Shown: positions 9,383 to 17,972 of the stretch, piece by piece
Position numbering within the stretch: the stretch's first letter is position 1
How the letters are laid out: every line of letters begins with the position of its first letter
NCBI RefSeq assembly: GCF_022200785.1
Contig: NZ_CP087585.1
Coordinates: 558,001 to 622,000, forward strand
Reading direction: 5' to 3'
Length of the DNA: 64,000 nucleotides
DNA from: Pedobacter mucosus
GTDB taxonomy: Bacteria > Bacteroidota > Bacteroidia > Sphingobacteriales > Sphingobacteriaceae
Position numbers and translations under genes: made by a program
Notes under the pieces: generated by a model
Seen by the model: only the letters and a program-made list of their open reading frames with translations
Told to the model about the DNA's origin: nothing
Databases searched by the model: none

Positions 9383-10282
9383 ATGAATAATCGAATCAAA
9401 TTTTTTGTTTTAACCATTACACTAACTACCGCAACGCTGATTACTTCAGCACAAAACCAAGATATAAAACTTGCAGCTGTTTTTAATAGGAGTCAAGATA
9501 AAATTCTGGTGGCTGCACATCGTGGCGATTGGAGAAATGCACCAGAAAATTCTTTACGGGCACTTTTGCTTTGTATTGAAAAAGGTTTTGACATCATGGA
9601 ACTGGATGTAAAAATGACCAAAGATAGCCAAATGGTTGTGATGCATGATAATACCATTGATAGAACAACAAATGCGAAAGGCAAAGTTAGTGACTATACC
9701 TTATTAGAAATCCAAAAGTTTAGGTTGAAGAATGGTTTGGGTAGGGTAACATTGCATCCCATTCCGACGTTAACTGAAATGATGCTGGTGGCAAAAAATA
9801 AGATATTAATTAATGTTGATAAAGGTAATGATCATTTGGACAGGGTTTTCGAAATTCTTGAAAAAACAGAAACATTGAGTCAGGCGATTGTTAACGTTGG
9901 CGATAATGTTAATTATGAAAAGCTTATTAAAGAAGAGAAAATTCCGGCAAAAGCTTATATAATGGTTGTGGTAAACATGAATCGTGTGGATGCTTTATCG
10001 GTTATCAGTGGATATCAAAGCAACAAAAGAAGCATTATTCAGCCAATTTTCGATACTGATACTTTGGTAGGCCTGAAACAGATTCCAATAATTGCAAAGC
10101 AGCAAGTAGTTTGGCTTAATAGTTTGTGGCCATCTTTAAATGGTGGTCATGATGACGACAGAGCTGTAGATTTAAAAGAAGAAAAAGAAAGTTGGGGCTG
10201 GTTGATAGATAAAAAGCCGCTAATCATTCAAACGGATAGACCTTCAGAATTGACTCTTTATTTGAAGAAGCAGGGTCTCTAA
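9383..10282 (+). CDS. Exported glycerophosphodiester phosphodiesterase (second of two)
   Basis: A 299-residue GDPD-family paralogue of the preceding gene, with a signal peptide ending near residue 23 (TSAQ). Motifs AAHRGDW, PENSLRAL, ELDVKMTKD and MHDNTIDRTT retain all catalytic positions. The two copies differ well outside the motifs, so the duplication is old or they came separately. A gap of 138 bases before it probably holds its own promoter (TTAATCTTTGGCGGCC near 9336 is similar to but not a clean TAnnTTTG). Confidence 0.92.
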   Translation: MNNRIKFFVLTITLTTATLITSAQNQDIKLAAVFNRSQDKILVAAHRGDWRNAPENSLRALLLCIEKGFDIMELDVKMTKDSQMVVMHDNTIDRTTNAKGKVSDYTLLEIQKFRLKNGLGRVTLHPIPTLTEMMLVAKNKILINVDKGNDHLDRVFEILEKTETLSQAIVNVGDNVNYEKLIKEEKIPAKAYIMVVVNMNRVDALSVISGYQSNKRSIIQPIFDTDTLVGLKQIPIIAKQQVVWLNSLWPSLNGGHDDDRAVDLKEEKESWGWLIDKKPLIIQTDRPSELTLYLKKQGL

Positions 10283-10445
10283 GAGGAAAATTTATTAGAA
10301 ATTTTGATGTTATCGGCGTGCAACATTTAGCATCTCTTATTCCATATTTTGGTTTTGGATCATCCAAATTCAATTTTCAAAGCTTAAAGGATTTCCTTTT
10401 TATAAGTTATTGTTACCTTTAACTATCATCAATTGCAAATTATAG

Positions 10446-11582
10446 ATGCTATTAAAAAAAGTAAGACTCCTAATAATTTACATATCTGCCCTTACATTTC
10501 TGTACTCTTGTAAAGAAAGGGAGAAGATTAGCAATGAGAAAGATGATCACAAAATGGAAGCAACTTGCTCAAGTAATCTGCCTTCTCGTTTTGGTGCTAA
10601 AGGTGTTGCCACAATGGATTCTATTTCTTCTTTGTCAGGAAAAACTTCGCATTTAGGCATGGTATGGATTCCGGCAGGCAAATCTATTATGGGCGCTATC
10701 GATAAAAATGGAAGAGACGACGAATATCCTGCGCATGAGGTAAAGCTGGATGGCTATTGGATGGACGAAACTGAAGTAACAAATAAGCAATTTGCTGCGT
10801 TTGTTAATGCAACAGGCTATAAAACAATGGCAGAGCGAAACCCAGATTGGGAAGAAATTAAAAAGCAATTACCTCCAGGCACGCCAAAACCTTCAGAAGA
10901 TGCACTTGTGCCTGCAGCTTTAACCTTCAAATCTACAAATCATCAAGTGGATATCAATAATCCAAGCGAATGGTGGCATTGGACGCCAGGGGCAGATTGG
11001 AAGCACCCTCAAGGACCTGCTAGTTCGATTAAGGGTAAAGAAAATTTTCCTGTTAACCAAGTCTGCTGGGATGATGCATTGGCGTATTCAAAATGGGCTG
11101 GTAAACGCCTTCCTACAGAAGCTGAATGGGAATATGCGGCGAAAGGCGGTTTGAAAAATACGGTTTATCCTTGGGGAAATGAAGAAATTGAAAGTGGAAA
11201 GCCAAAGGCAAATACCTGGCAAGGCAATTTTCCTCTAAAAAATACTGCTTGGGATAAATTTGAATTACTTGCACCCGTAAAATTTTTTAAACCGAATGGT
11301 TATGGCTTATATGATATGGCTGGAAATGTTTGGGAATGGGTAGCAGATTGGTATGATTCAGATTATTATGAAACGCTTAAAAACAAGGTTTCTATGAATC
11401 CTAAAGGTGCAGTAAATAGTAATGATCCAATGGAGCCAAATGTCCCTAAAAAAATTACCAAAGGCGGCTCTTTTATGTGCAATTCTTCATATTGTAGTGG
11501 ATATAGGGTAAGTGGACGAATGAAGTCATCTACGGATACCGCATTGGAAAACACCGGATTTAGGTGTGTTTCGTCGAGGTAA
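10446..11582 (+). CDS. Formylglycine-generating enzyme (SUMF1 family), lipoprotein
   Basis: A 378-residue protein with a lipoprotein signal (TFLYSC, Cys22) and a full FGE/SUMF1 domain from about residue 68. Unlike the many SUMF1 proteins that lack it, this one keeps both copper-binding active-site cysteines, Cys345 and Cys350, in GGSFMCNSSYCSGYR, with the five-residue spacing of the human enzyme. The motifs ETEVTNKQF, RLPTEAEWEYAA and YDMAGNVWEWVADW are also present. A true FGE converts a sulfatase Cys to formylglycine; here it would act at a membrane surface, in the periplasm. No sulfatase is in the window, so its substrates are encoded elsewhere. Confidence 0.9.
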   Translation: MLLKKVRLLIIYISALTFLYSCKEREKISNEKDDHKMEATCSSNLPSRFGAKGVATMDSISSLSGKTSHLGMVWIPAGKSIMGAIDKNGRDDEYPAHEVKLDGYWMDETEVTNKQFAAFVNATGYKTMAERNPDWEEIKKQLPPGTPKPSEDALVPAALTFKSTNHQVDINNPSEWWHWTPGADWKHPQGPASSIKGKENFPVNQVCWDDALAYSKWAGKRLPTEAEWEYAAKGGLKNTVYPWGNEEIESGKPKANTWQGNFPLKNTAWDKFELLAPVKFFKPNGYGLYDMAGNVWEWVADWYDSDYYETLKNKVSMNPKGAVNSNDPMEPNVPKKITKGGSFMCNSSYCSGYRVSGRMKSSTDTALENTGFRCVSSR

Positions 11583-11792
11583 TGGGTTACTGAACTTTTA
11601 ATGTGCCTTCCTGCTCAGTGATTGTTGATAAGAATCTTAGGCTACAAATTTTCACTTTCAGCATTTATTAATCAATTACTTATTTCGCAACAATATCTGT
11701 AGATAGTTTTTCTAAAACTTCTGGTAGATTTTTTCAGCTCAAATACTAAATTTTTAGCGTGTCGAGTGCGCTTTATTTTGAAATGGATTCTT

Positions 11793-11831
11793 TAAAAACA
11801 AAAAACCTCTAAATATTTAAATTTAGAGGTT
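11793..11831 (-). terminator. Rho-independent terminator after tRNA-Pro pair
   Basis: An 11-bp perfect stem (11804-11814 with 11821-11831, AACCTCTAAAT) closes a short loop. Read on the minus strand it is followed by a T-rich run. It lies 23 bases beyond the 3' end of the downstream tRNA gene. Confidence 0.75.
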
Positions 11832-11853
11832 TATACCCAGATAATCTGGTTTG

Positions 11854-11927
11854 TCGGGGTGGCAGGATTCGAACCTACGACCTCCTGCTCCCAAAGCAGG
11901 CGCGATACCGGGCTACGCTACACCCCG
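11854..11927 (-). tRNA. tRNA-Pro (TGG), downstream copy
   Basis: A 74-base cloverleaf on the minus strand: acceptor CGGGGTG pairing with CACCCCG, anticodon stem CCTGC/GCAGG with loop TTTGGGA (anticodon TGG), and T-loop GTTCGAATC. The discriminator is A and no CCA is encoded. It is identical to the copy at 11979-12052 and lies 51 bases downstream of it, so the pair should be cotranscribed. Confidence 0.95.
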
Positions 11928-11978
11928 AGTGGTATCATCTTTTATTTAAAAATCTCTGCATGTACATCTGCAAATTTG

Positions 11979-12052
11979 TCGGGGTGGCAGGATTCGAACC
12001 TACGACCTCCTGCTCCCAAAGCAGGCGCGATACCGGGCTACGCTACACCCCG
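11979..12052 (-). tRNA. tRNA-Pro (TGG), upstream copy
   Basis: Identical in all 74 positions to the copy at 11854-11927. The flanks are partly repeated as well (GTCG on one side; GGTATC and TTTTATTT on the other), giving a tandem unit of 125 bases. This suggests a local duplication that recombination has kept identical. Confidence 0.95.
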
Positions 12053-12493
12053 AACTTGGTATCTTTTATTTCCCTTTTTCTAGGGATTGCAAAGTAACGG
12101 TTTTAATATGACACTTTCAATAATTTATATTTTTTTATTTTATAAATAATATAAAGTTAAATGACAAATATCGGCTTTAAACAAAGATTATTAACAAATT
12201 TTATCTTTTGTAAATGACAATTGCTTGGCGACAAAGATAGTTATAGCCAATAAAAATCCAAATAATTAAGTTGATTTCTTAAGGTTTTCACTGGTTAGAT
12301 TCAAAATCTGTGATAGCTAATATTCTATAGAATTGATTATTAATTGATTGTAAAAAAAAATGTCCAACCAAATAAATTTAATTTATTTGGTTGGACATTT
12401 AAATAGGTAGTATTAGAGGTAAATCGACTTATTGACTTCTCAAAACACTTAATATATTGATAGCGTAATTTATTCAAGGTAGAAAATTATCCT
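12053..12493. other. AT-rich intergenic region
   Basis: About 440 bases between the tRNA pair and the DUF4142 gene, both minus strand. It contains the terminator of the DUF4142 gene (12352-12398), and the tRNA promoter must lie between 12053 and 12350. Nothing else recognised. Confidence 0.5.
12352..12398 (-). terminator. Strong Rho-independent terminator of the DUF4142 gene
   Basis: A 19-bp perfect stem (12360-12378 with 12380-12398, ATGTCCAACCAAATAAATT). On the minus strand it is followed directly by nine T residues. It lies about 95 bases after the stop of the DUF4142 gene. Confidence 0.85.
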
Positions 12494-13168
12494 TTACTTT
12501 AATTTAGTTGATAAAGAATTGATTGCCACAAGCTGCTTTTTAAGTATTGGTAAATATTTATCAGCAAATGCTTTGACACCAGGATCTTTAGCTTTTGTTC
12601 CTTCTTCAAATAATGTAATAGACTTTTGCTGATCAGTCATCATCATTTCTACAAATCTTTTATCGAAATTATTTCCAGATAAAGTTTTTAGTCCATTTAT
12701 ATCTTTTAAAATGGCTTCGTCACCTATTTGACCACTGCTAATCGATTTTTGCATTTTTCCATTATTCCCTGCTTCACCCATATTTTGATTGCGTGAAGTA
12801 TCTTTTAAATTTTCTGGCGTTGCATCAACTCTGCCATCCGGTCTTAATCCTCCTTCTGGTTTTGACATTGGCAAAGTAATTTTCATTTTTGTTGCCAAAG
12901 TTCTCAATTCATTATTGGCCATTGAATGGTTGTTCACTATCATTTTAGCAAAAGATTTTACGCCTGCATTTTTTGATTGATTTACAGCTAGTCCTCCGGT
13001 TTGTAATGCTTTCATGCTGTATAGCATTGCTTCTTTTACAAATTTTTCTGATGATGTACTGTCCTGATTAATAGTGATAAAGTTACTATTTGCAGAGATT
13101 TTTTGAAGATTTGTTAAGCATAAAACACTTGTTAATGCGACAAACATTAAGATTACTTTATTTTTCAT
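12494..13168 (-). CDS. DUF4142 exported protein
   Basis: A 224-residue protein with a signal peptide (about residues 1-25) followed by a DUF4142 domain: helices with FVKEAMLYSMKALQTGGLAVNQ, VKSFAKMIVNNHSMANNEL and, near the end, GVKAFADKYLPILKKQL. The domain resembles ferritin-like four-helix bundles, but no metal-ligand set is evident. DUF4142 proteins are common in Sphingobacteriaceae and mostly of unknown function. An insertion of about 50 polar residues (about 105-155) lies between the helical halves. Confidence 0.82.
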   Translation of the reverse strand: MKNKVILMFVALTSVLCLTNLQKISANSNFITINQDSTSSEKFVKEAMLYSMKALQTGGLAVNQSKNAGVKSFAKMIVNNHSMANNELRTLATKMKITLPMSKPEGGLRPDGRVDATPENLKDTSRNQNMGEAGNNGKMQKSISSGQIGDEAILKDINGLKTLSGNNFDKRFVEMMMTDQQKSITLFEEGTKAKDPGVKAFADKYLPILKKQLVAINSLSTKLK

Positions 13169-13302
13169 AGTTGTAGGTATTTAGCCTTATTATAACCCGA
13201 AATTAACGCTCAAAGTTTGATCAAAAAAATAATATTTTACTGTAGATTTTATAAACTTATTTTAAATCGATAGTGTTATTCAATTAAAATAAAACTAGAA
13301 CC

Positions 13303-13680
13303 ATGGAAAACTACAATCAAAACACACCAGAAGAAGAGATTCAAAATATTGACCAATTCCAGATTTCAAGGTCGGATACTGGCAATCAAGAAGCAGATGA
13401 AGACGAAGATTATACTGCTGACGAAGTTGAATACGCAGATGGCGAAGGCACGCAACTGAATAATGAATTAGGGGAAACAGAAGAAGATGATGTAAACGCA
13501 TTACCAGGCGAGGATGAAGATTTGGAAGATGCGGATACTGACGATGATTTAGATCTTGATGATGATATTTCAACGGATGACGATACTGAAAATCCAGATT
13601 TAGACACCGATTTATCTACGGATGATGATGAAACTGATTACAGCAATTTAGAGGATGATGAAGATGATTCTAAAATCTAA
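13303..13680 (+). CDS. Highly acidic low-complexity protein
   Basis: A 125-residue protein dominated by Asp and Glu, with repeats of the type DTDDDLDLDDD and STDDD in the C-terminal half. It has no signal peptide, membrane segment or recognisable domain and is surely very acidic and mostly disordered. Proteins like this are frequent in Pedobacter-type genomes; a calcium- or protein-binding role is only a guess. Only 134 bases separate it from the divergent DUF4142 gene, and it ends in a strong hairpin. Confidence 0.75.
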   Translation: MENYNQNTPEEEIQNIDQFQISRSDTGNQEADEDEDYTADEVEYADGEGTQLNNELGETEEDDVNALPGEDEDLEDADTDDDLDLDDDISTDDDTENPDLDTDLSTDDDETDYSNLEDDEDDSKI

Positions 13681-13682
13681 GT

Positions 13683-13726
13683 GTTAATAATAGGTACCTG
13701 GATTTTTACAGGTACCTATTATTAAC
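13683..13726. terminator. Bidirectional hairpin between convergent genes
   Basis: A perfect 18-bp stem (13683-13700 with 13709-13726, GTTAATAATAGGTACCTG) with an 8-base loop. It sits between the stop of the acidic gene and the stop of xth on the other strand, so it can serve both. The T-runs are weak on either side. Confidence 0.7.
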
Positions 13727-13735
13727 TTATATCGA

Positions 13736-14506
13736 TCAACTAAGTTTTATCCATACCGGAGCATGATCGCTTGACTTTTCCCATCCACGAACATGTTTAT
13801 CTACAGTAGCAGATAAAAGTTTAGACGTTAAATGTGGACTTAATAAAAAATGATCTATTCTTAATCCAGCATCTCTGCCATAAGCGTTTCTAAAATAATC
13901 CCAAAAGGTATAAATTTTATCATTTGGATGAAGTTTTCTTATTGCATCTGTCCAACCTAAAGCAATTAATTTATTAAAAGCGTCTCTAACTTCTGGTCTA
14001 AAAAGCGCATCTTCAACCCATCTTTCGGGTTTATAAACGTCGAAATCGGTAGGAATCACATTGAAATCACCAGTAAGAACCACTGGTAAATCAAAGGCTA
14101 ATAATTTAGCAGCATGATCAGTAAATCGTTGCATCCAACTTAATTTATATTCTAATTTTGGACCTGGCGCCGGGTTGCCGTTTGGTAAATAAAGGCAACC
14201 GATTACAACTCCATTTATTTGTGCTTCAATATACCGACTTTGAATATCTTCAGGATCGCCTGCAAGTCCTCTCCGAAGTTCCTTAATTTCATAACCTCTA
14301 GAAAGTATTGCCACACCATTCCAGCTTTTTTGCCCATGCCAAATAGATTGATAGCCAGCATCAAGAAGTGCCTTTTCCGGAAATTTTTCTTGTGGTGCTT
14401 TAAGTTCTTGCAGGCAAACTACATCTGGTTGGGTTTCTTCGAGCCAACGGAGTAAAACGGGTAGCCTACCGTTTACTCCATTTACATTATATGTTGCTAT
14501 TTTCAT
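13736..14506 (-). CDS. xth: Exodeoxyribonuclease III
   Basis: A 256-residue AP endonuclease/exonuclease of the Xth family, normal length. It starts MKIATYNVNGVNGR and shows the catalytic motifs LQELKAP (metal Glu), TGDFNVIP, RIDHFLLS and the terminal SSDHAPVW. It repairs abasic sites and 3' blocked ends. It stands alone as a minus-strand gene, 158 bases from the divergent helicase. Confidence 0.95.
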   Translation of the reverse strand: MKIATYNVNGVNGRLPVLLRWLEETQPDVVCLQELKAPQEKFPEKALLDAGYQSIWHGQKSWNGVAILSRGYEIKELRRGLAGDPEDIQSRYIEAQINGVVIGCLYLPNGNPAPGPKLEYKLSWMQRFTDHAAKLLAFDLPVVLTGDFNVIPTDFDVYKPERWVEDALFRPEVRDAFNKLIALGWTDAIRKLHPNDKIYTFWDYFRNAYGRDAGLRIDHFLLSPHLTSKLLSATVDKHVRGWEKSSDHAPVWIKLS

Positions 14507-14664
14507 TTAGATTCTAATCTTTTTAGTGCTTTATACTTGAGCGTATCATTTTTTATTTTCTTTTTAAGCTACCTAATTTCTAGCTGATTTGTTTAAAAAT
14601 ACGCTATTTGATTTTCGATTCCAATAAAATTTTTGCTAAAAAAAACAGTATTTTTGTTCATCAT

Positions 14665-16763
14665 ATGCAAACGTCAGATCCCGAAAATAAACTTTTATTC
14701 GAATTTCTTTTAACTACTAATCAACCGATTTTTTAACGGGAAAAGCCGGAACAGGGAAAACCACTTTACTCAGAAAAATTAAGGATTCTACAAAGAAAAA
14801 TTTTGCAATTGTTGCACCCACTGCGGTTGCAGCAATTAATGCTGGCGGTGTTACGCTTCATTCGTTTTTTCAAATTCCGTTCGGACCCATTATTCCTAAT
14901 CAGCTAGAAATTGATTCTGTTCAATCTAAATATTCAAACGATAAAACAAAGCTTTTAAGGTGTTTAGAGCTTCTCATAATTGATGAAATAAGTATGGTTA
15001 GGGTTGATATTATCGACTTTATAGACAGTACGCTAAAAAAGATTAAAGGATCTAAGTTGCCGTTTGGTGGTGTTCAGGTATTAATGATTGGTGATCTATT
15101 TCAGCTATCTCCGATATTTCATGATTCTTGGCATATTTTAGGACAATACTATGCAAGTCCGTACTTTTTCGATAGCTTAATTTTTCGCTCGGTATCGATG
15201 CTCACCTTTACTCTTGATAAAGTTTATCGCCAGTCTGACCCTTTATTTTTAGATATTTTAAATGGGATGCGGGAAAACAATCTTGATCAGGATTTGCTAA
15301 ATCAATTGAACAAGCAATATGACCCTAGCTTGGACTTGAAATGGAAGGACGATTACATTACGCTAACTACACATAACCAATTAGTTGCAGAAATTAATAA
15401 TGAATGTCTGGAAAAACTTGATGGAGAAATATTCAACTTCAAAGCAGAAATAACCGGTGATTTTCCGAAAGACGCATTTCCAACGGATGAAAACCTGCAG
15501 TTAAAAATTGGTGCACAAGTTATCTTTATTAAAAATGACTCTTCGGGTAAAATGTTGTTTTATAATGGTAAAGCAGCCAAAATTATCAGTATAAAAAAGG
15601 ATAGTGTAAAAGTAAATTTTACCGGTAGTAATTTAGAAGTTGAAGTAGAAAAAGAAACCTGGCAAAACATAAAATACAATTTAAGTGCAGAGCAGAATAC
15701 AATTAATGAAACCAGTGCCGGCTCTTTTTCTCAATATCCTTTTAAACTAGCTTGGGCAATTACGGTGCATAAAAGTCAGGGTTTAACCTTTGATAAAGCC
15801 ATTATTGATGTGAGTAGTGCATTTACTCACGGTCAAGCTTATGTTGCGCTTAGTCGTTGTAGAAGCTTGGAGGGATTGATTTTAAGGTCGCCCGTAAAGC
15901 ACGATAATATCATTACAGACTCTAAAATTATCAATTTTACTAGGGCTAGTTTAAGTGAAAAGCCAGACCTAGCTGCGTTAAAATATTATAGTCAGAAGTA
16001 TGAATGGAGCCTAATAAAGCAATTGTTAGATTTTTCTATTATTGCTATTGATTGGGAAAAATTAGGCAAATCAAAGCTTTTGGATCAGGATGAAAGAAAC
16101 GCTTTTTTATTGTGTTACGATAAAGCCCATCCAATACTTTTGAATGAAATTATTAAGGTGTCTAATAAATTTATCACGCAGGAGTTATCCAAAATTTCCG
16201 ATCAATCTGATTTAAAATTGGAGAAGGATTTCATTTCCCGATTACAAAAAGCATCTCAATATTTCCTTCCCAAAATGGAAATTGTAATGGTAGAAATGGA
16301 GAAAATTTCAAAGTTAAAGCTTTATAATGATCCTTCCTCAGATCGTCTTTTTAATATTTTAACTGGCTTAAAAGATGCTTTTTATACAAAAATAGCATTG
16401 TTTAAAATATCATTTAATCCTTTTTCTGTGTCGGAGTATATTAAAACCTCGCATTCAGCAAGTAATTTGAAACCGGTTATTCAGGAGACGAAATTGCTGA
16501 GCAGCATTAAGCCAAAAGCAATTGCAAATCCTCAACTTTATGATAAGTTATCACTTTGGAGAAAAGACGTAGCCAATAAAAGAGGTGTGCAGGATTATGC
16601 TGTGCTTTCAGATCAGTCATTATTATTTATTGCGGAGAAATTGCCCAGAACGACCGATCAGCTTGCGGCAATTAAAAGCGTCGGTATCGGAAATGCAAGG
16701 GAACATGGTCAGCAAATTACTGGAATAGTTAATGCTCACTTAGGTACTAGCACTTTATTCTAG
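14665..16763 (+). pseudogene. PIF1/RecD-like helicase with HRDC domain, frameshifted near its start
   Basis: ATG at 14665 opens 23 codons ending NQPIF followed by TAA at 14734. The frame one base back, from 14733, continues LTGKAGTGKTTLLRKIK (Walker A) and stays open to 16763; its first ATG at 14994 would lose Walker A. The break is in a run of six T (14729-14734); one more T would give NQPIFLTGKAGTGKT and a 699-residue protein (2100 bases). Downstream motifs are intact: LLIIDEISM (Walker B), VTLHSF, AWAITVHKSQGLTFD, and a C-terminal HRDC domain (about the last 75 residues, WRKDVANKRGVQDYAVLSDQ). So it is a recent mutation, a sequencing error in a homopolymer, or slippage at T6. Confidence 0.85.
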
Positions 16764-16764
16764 A

Positions 16765-17730
16765 CTAATCCATTGCATTTAAAATGAAGAAAATATTTAA
16801 CGATATGTAGATTGCAAGGAGAAGAATTGAGAAAATCCGATCTAGTTTATTTGCTTTCTCTAATTTACCTTTTTTGATCAATTTTAGTGAAAAGGCTGTT
16901 AAAATGATCACGATTAAAATAAACACCAAAGTAATTCCATGCAGCGTATCTACCAAAGTAAAAGTAGTAGATTCTGGCAAGGAGCCATCAATAATATATT
17001 TATTACCAATCACGGCGAAAAGCGAACCCACGCTTAAGCCGAAACGCGAATCGATGCTGTCCGAATGAATATAAAAGCACATGTAAGCGATTAGAAACGC
17101 AACGTACATGCCCAAAAACATTTTCCAAAATAAGCCAAATGCATCTCTGCTCAGCGAAACACGCACTCTATAACTTGAATAGCTCGTTTTCGGTTCTTTT
17201 ACGCTAGGATCGCCAAAGGCTGTTTCGTAAATTTTTATAGCGGAAGAAGTTTTTAAACTGTCTATATTCCAGCCTCTTAAAGTAAATCGAGGATCATACT
17301 GTTTTCCTAAAGTATCTGTTACAAAAATTAACGAACTGGAATCAAATTGTGAGTTTTCTATTGAAAGTCTTAATGTTTGATGATCGAACGGAAAATTATT
17401 AATTGCCCAAGAATCTTTCATTATACATTGGATTTTCATTAATATATAAACTTCATTACCGCTGGTATCAACAGTAGAAAAAGATTTAGTCACGGTTTTA
17501 GCCTGTGGAATTTCTAGATTATCGACAAAATTAAAACTTTTGTTTTTATACTTTAACCATAGCCAAAAATCTATTGTATATTCTTTATCCTTAAAATTTA
17601 TATCGTGGATGCTGGTTACGTAAATACCGCTTTTAACAGTATCTGGAACACTTTTTTGAGCAAATGTAATATTCTGGAATAAAAATATCTGTGCCAATAA
17701 TGACAGCAGAATAATGGAAAGCGTTTTCAA
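16765..17730 (-). CDS. Pentameric ligand-gated ion channel homologue
   Basis: A 321-residue protein with a signal peptide ending near residue 24, a beta-rich extracellular domain of about 180 residues, and four C-terminal membrane helices (about 203-227, 231-252, 257-285, 297-318). The ligand-binding-domain signature INNFPFDHQTLRLSIE matches the conserved FPFD region of prokaryotic pLGICs such as GLIC, and the Cys pair of the animal Cys-loop is absent, as in bacteria. The pore helix would be the segment beginning SRFGLSVGSLFAVIG. Ligand and ion selectivity are not predictable here. It converges on the helicase with 1 base between stops. Confidence 0.82.
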   Translation of the reverse strand: MKTLSIILLSLLAQIFLFQNITFAQKSVPDTVKSGIYVTSIHDINFKDKEYTIDFWLWLKYKNKSFNFVDNLEIPQAKTVTKSFSTVDTSGNEVYILMKIQCIMKDSWAINNFPFDHQTLRLSIENSQFDSSSLIFVTDTLGKQYDPRFTLRGWNIDSLKTSSAIKIYETAFGDPSVKEPKTSYSSYRVRVSLSRDAFGLFWKMFLGMYVAFLIAYMCFYIHSDSIDSRFGLSVGSLFAVIGNKYIIDGSLPESTTFTLVDTLHGITLVFILIVIILTAFSLKLIKKGKLEKANKLDRIFSILLLAIYISLNIFFILNAMD

Positions 17731-17931
17731 AATATAATATTGGATAAGGACGTATTAAAGGTAAGGACTTGAATTGATTTTTGGAAGTTTAGATTAAGTT
17801 TATTATTAAATGCTTGATTATGCAGTTTCAAAGGACTGCTTGGTAAAATCACTAGTTAGTAGAAGATAAAATTTAGAAAATATATTGGTAACAAATCTTA
17901 AAGTTTCGAAGTCAAATTCAGATAATTTTGA

Positions 17932-17939
17932 TACTTTCG
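17932..17939 (+). promoter_or_regulatory. Candidate -7 element for the Hsp70-like gene
   Basis: TACTTTCG differs from the Bacteroidota -7 consensus TAnnTTTG at one position and lies 33 bases before the ATG at 17973. No convincing -33 element was found. Confidence 0.4.
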
Positions 17940-17972
17940 CAGCCCATTTCAGATCAGCATTAATATCCCATC

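Noticed and set aside
11859..12083. 74-codon plus-strand frame with an AGFEPTTSC-like sequence
   Set aside because: It is the antisense translation of the tandem tRNA-Pro genes, a known false protein.
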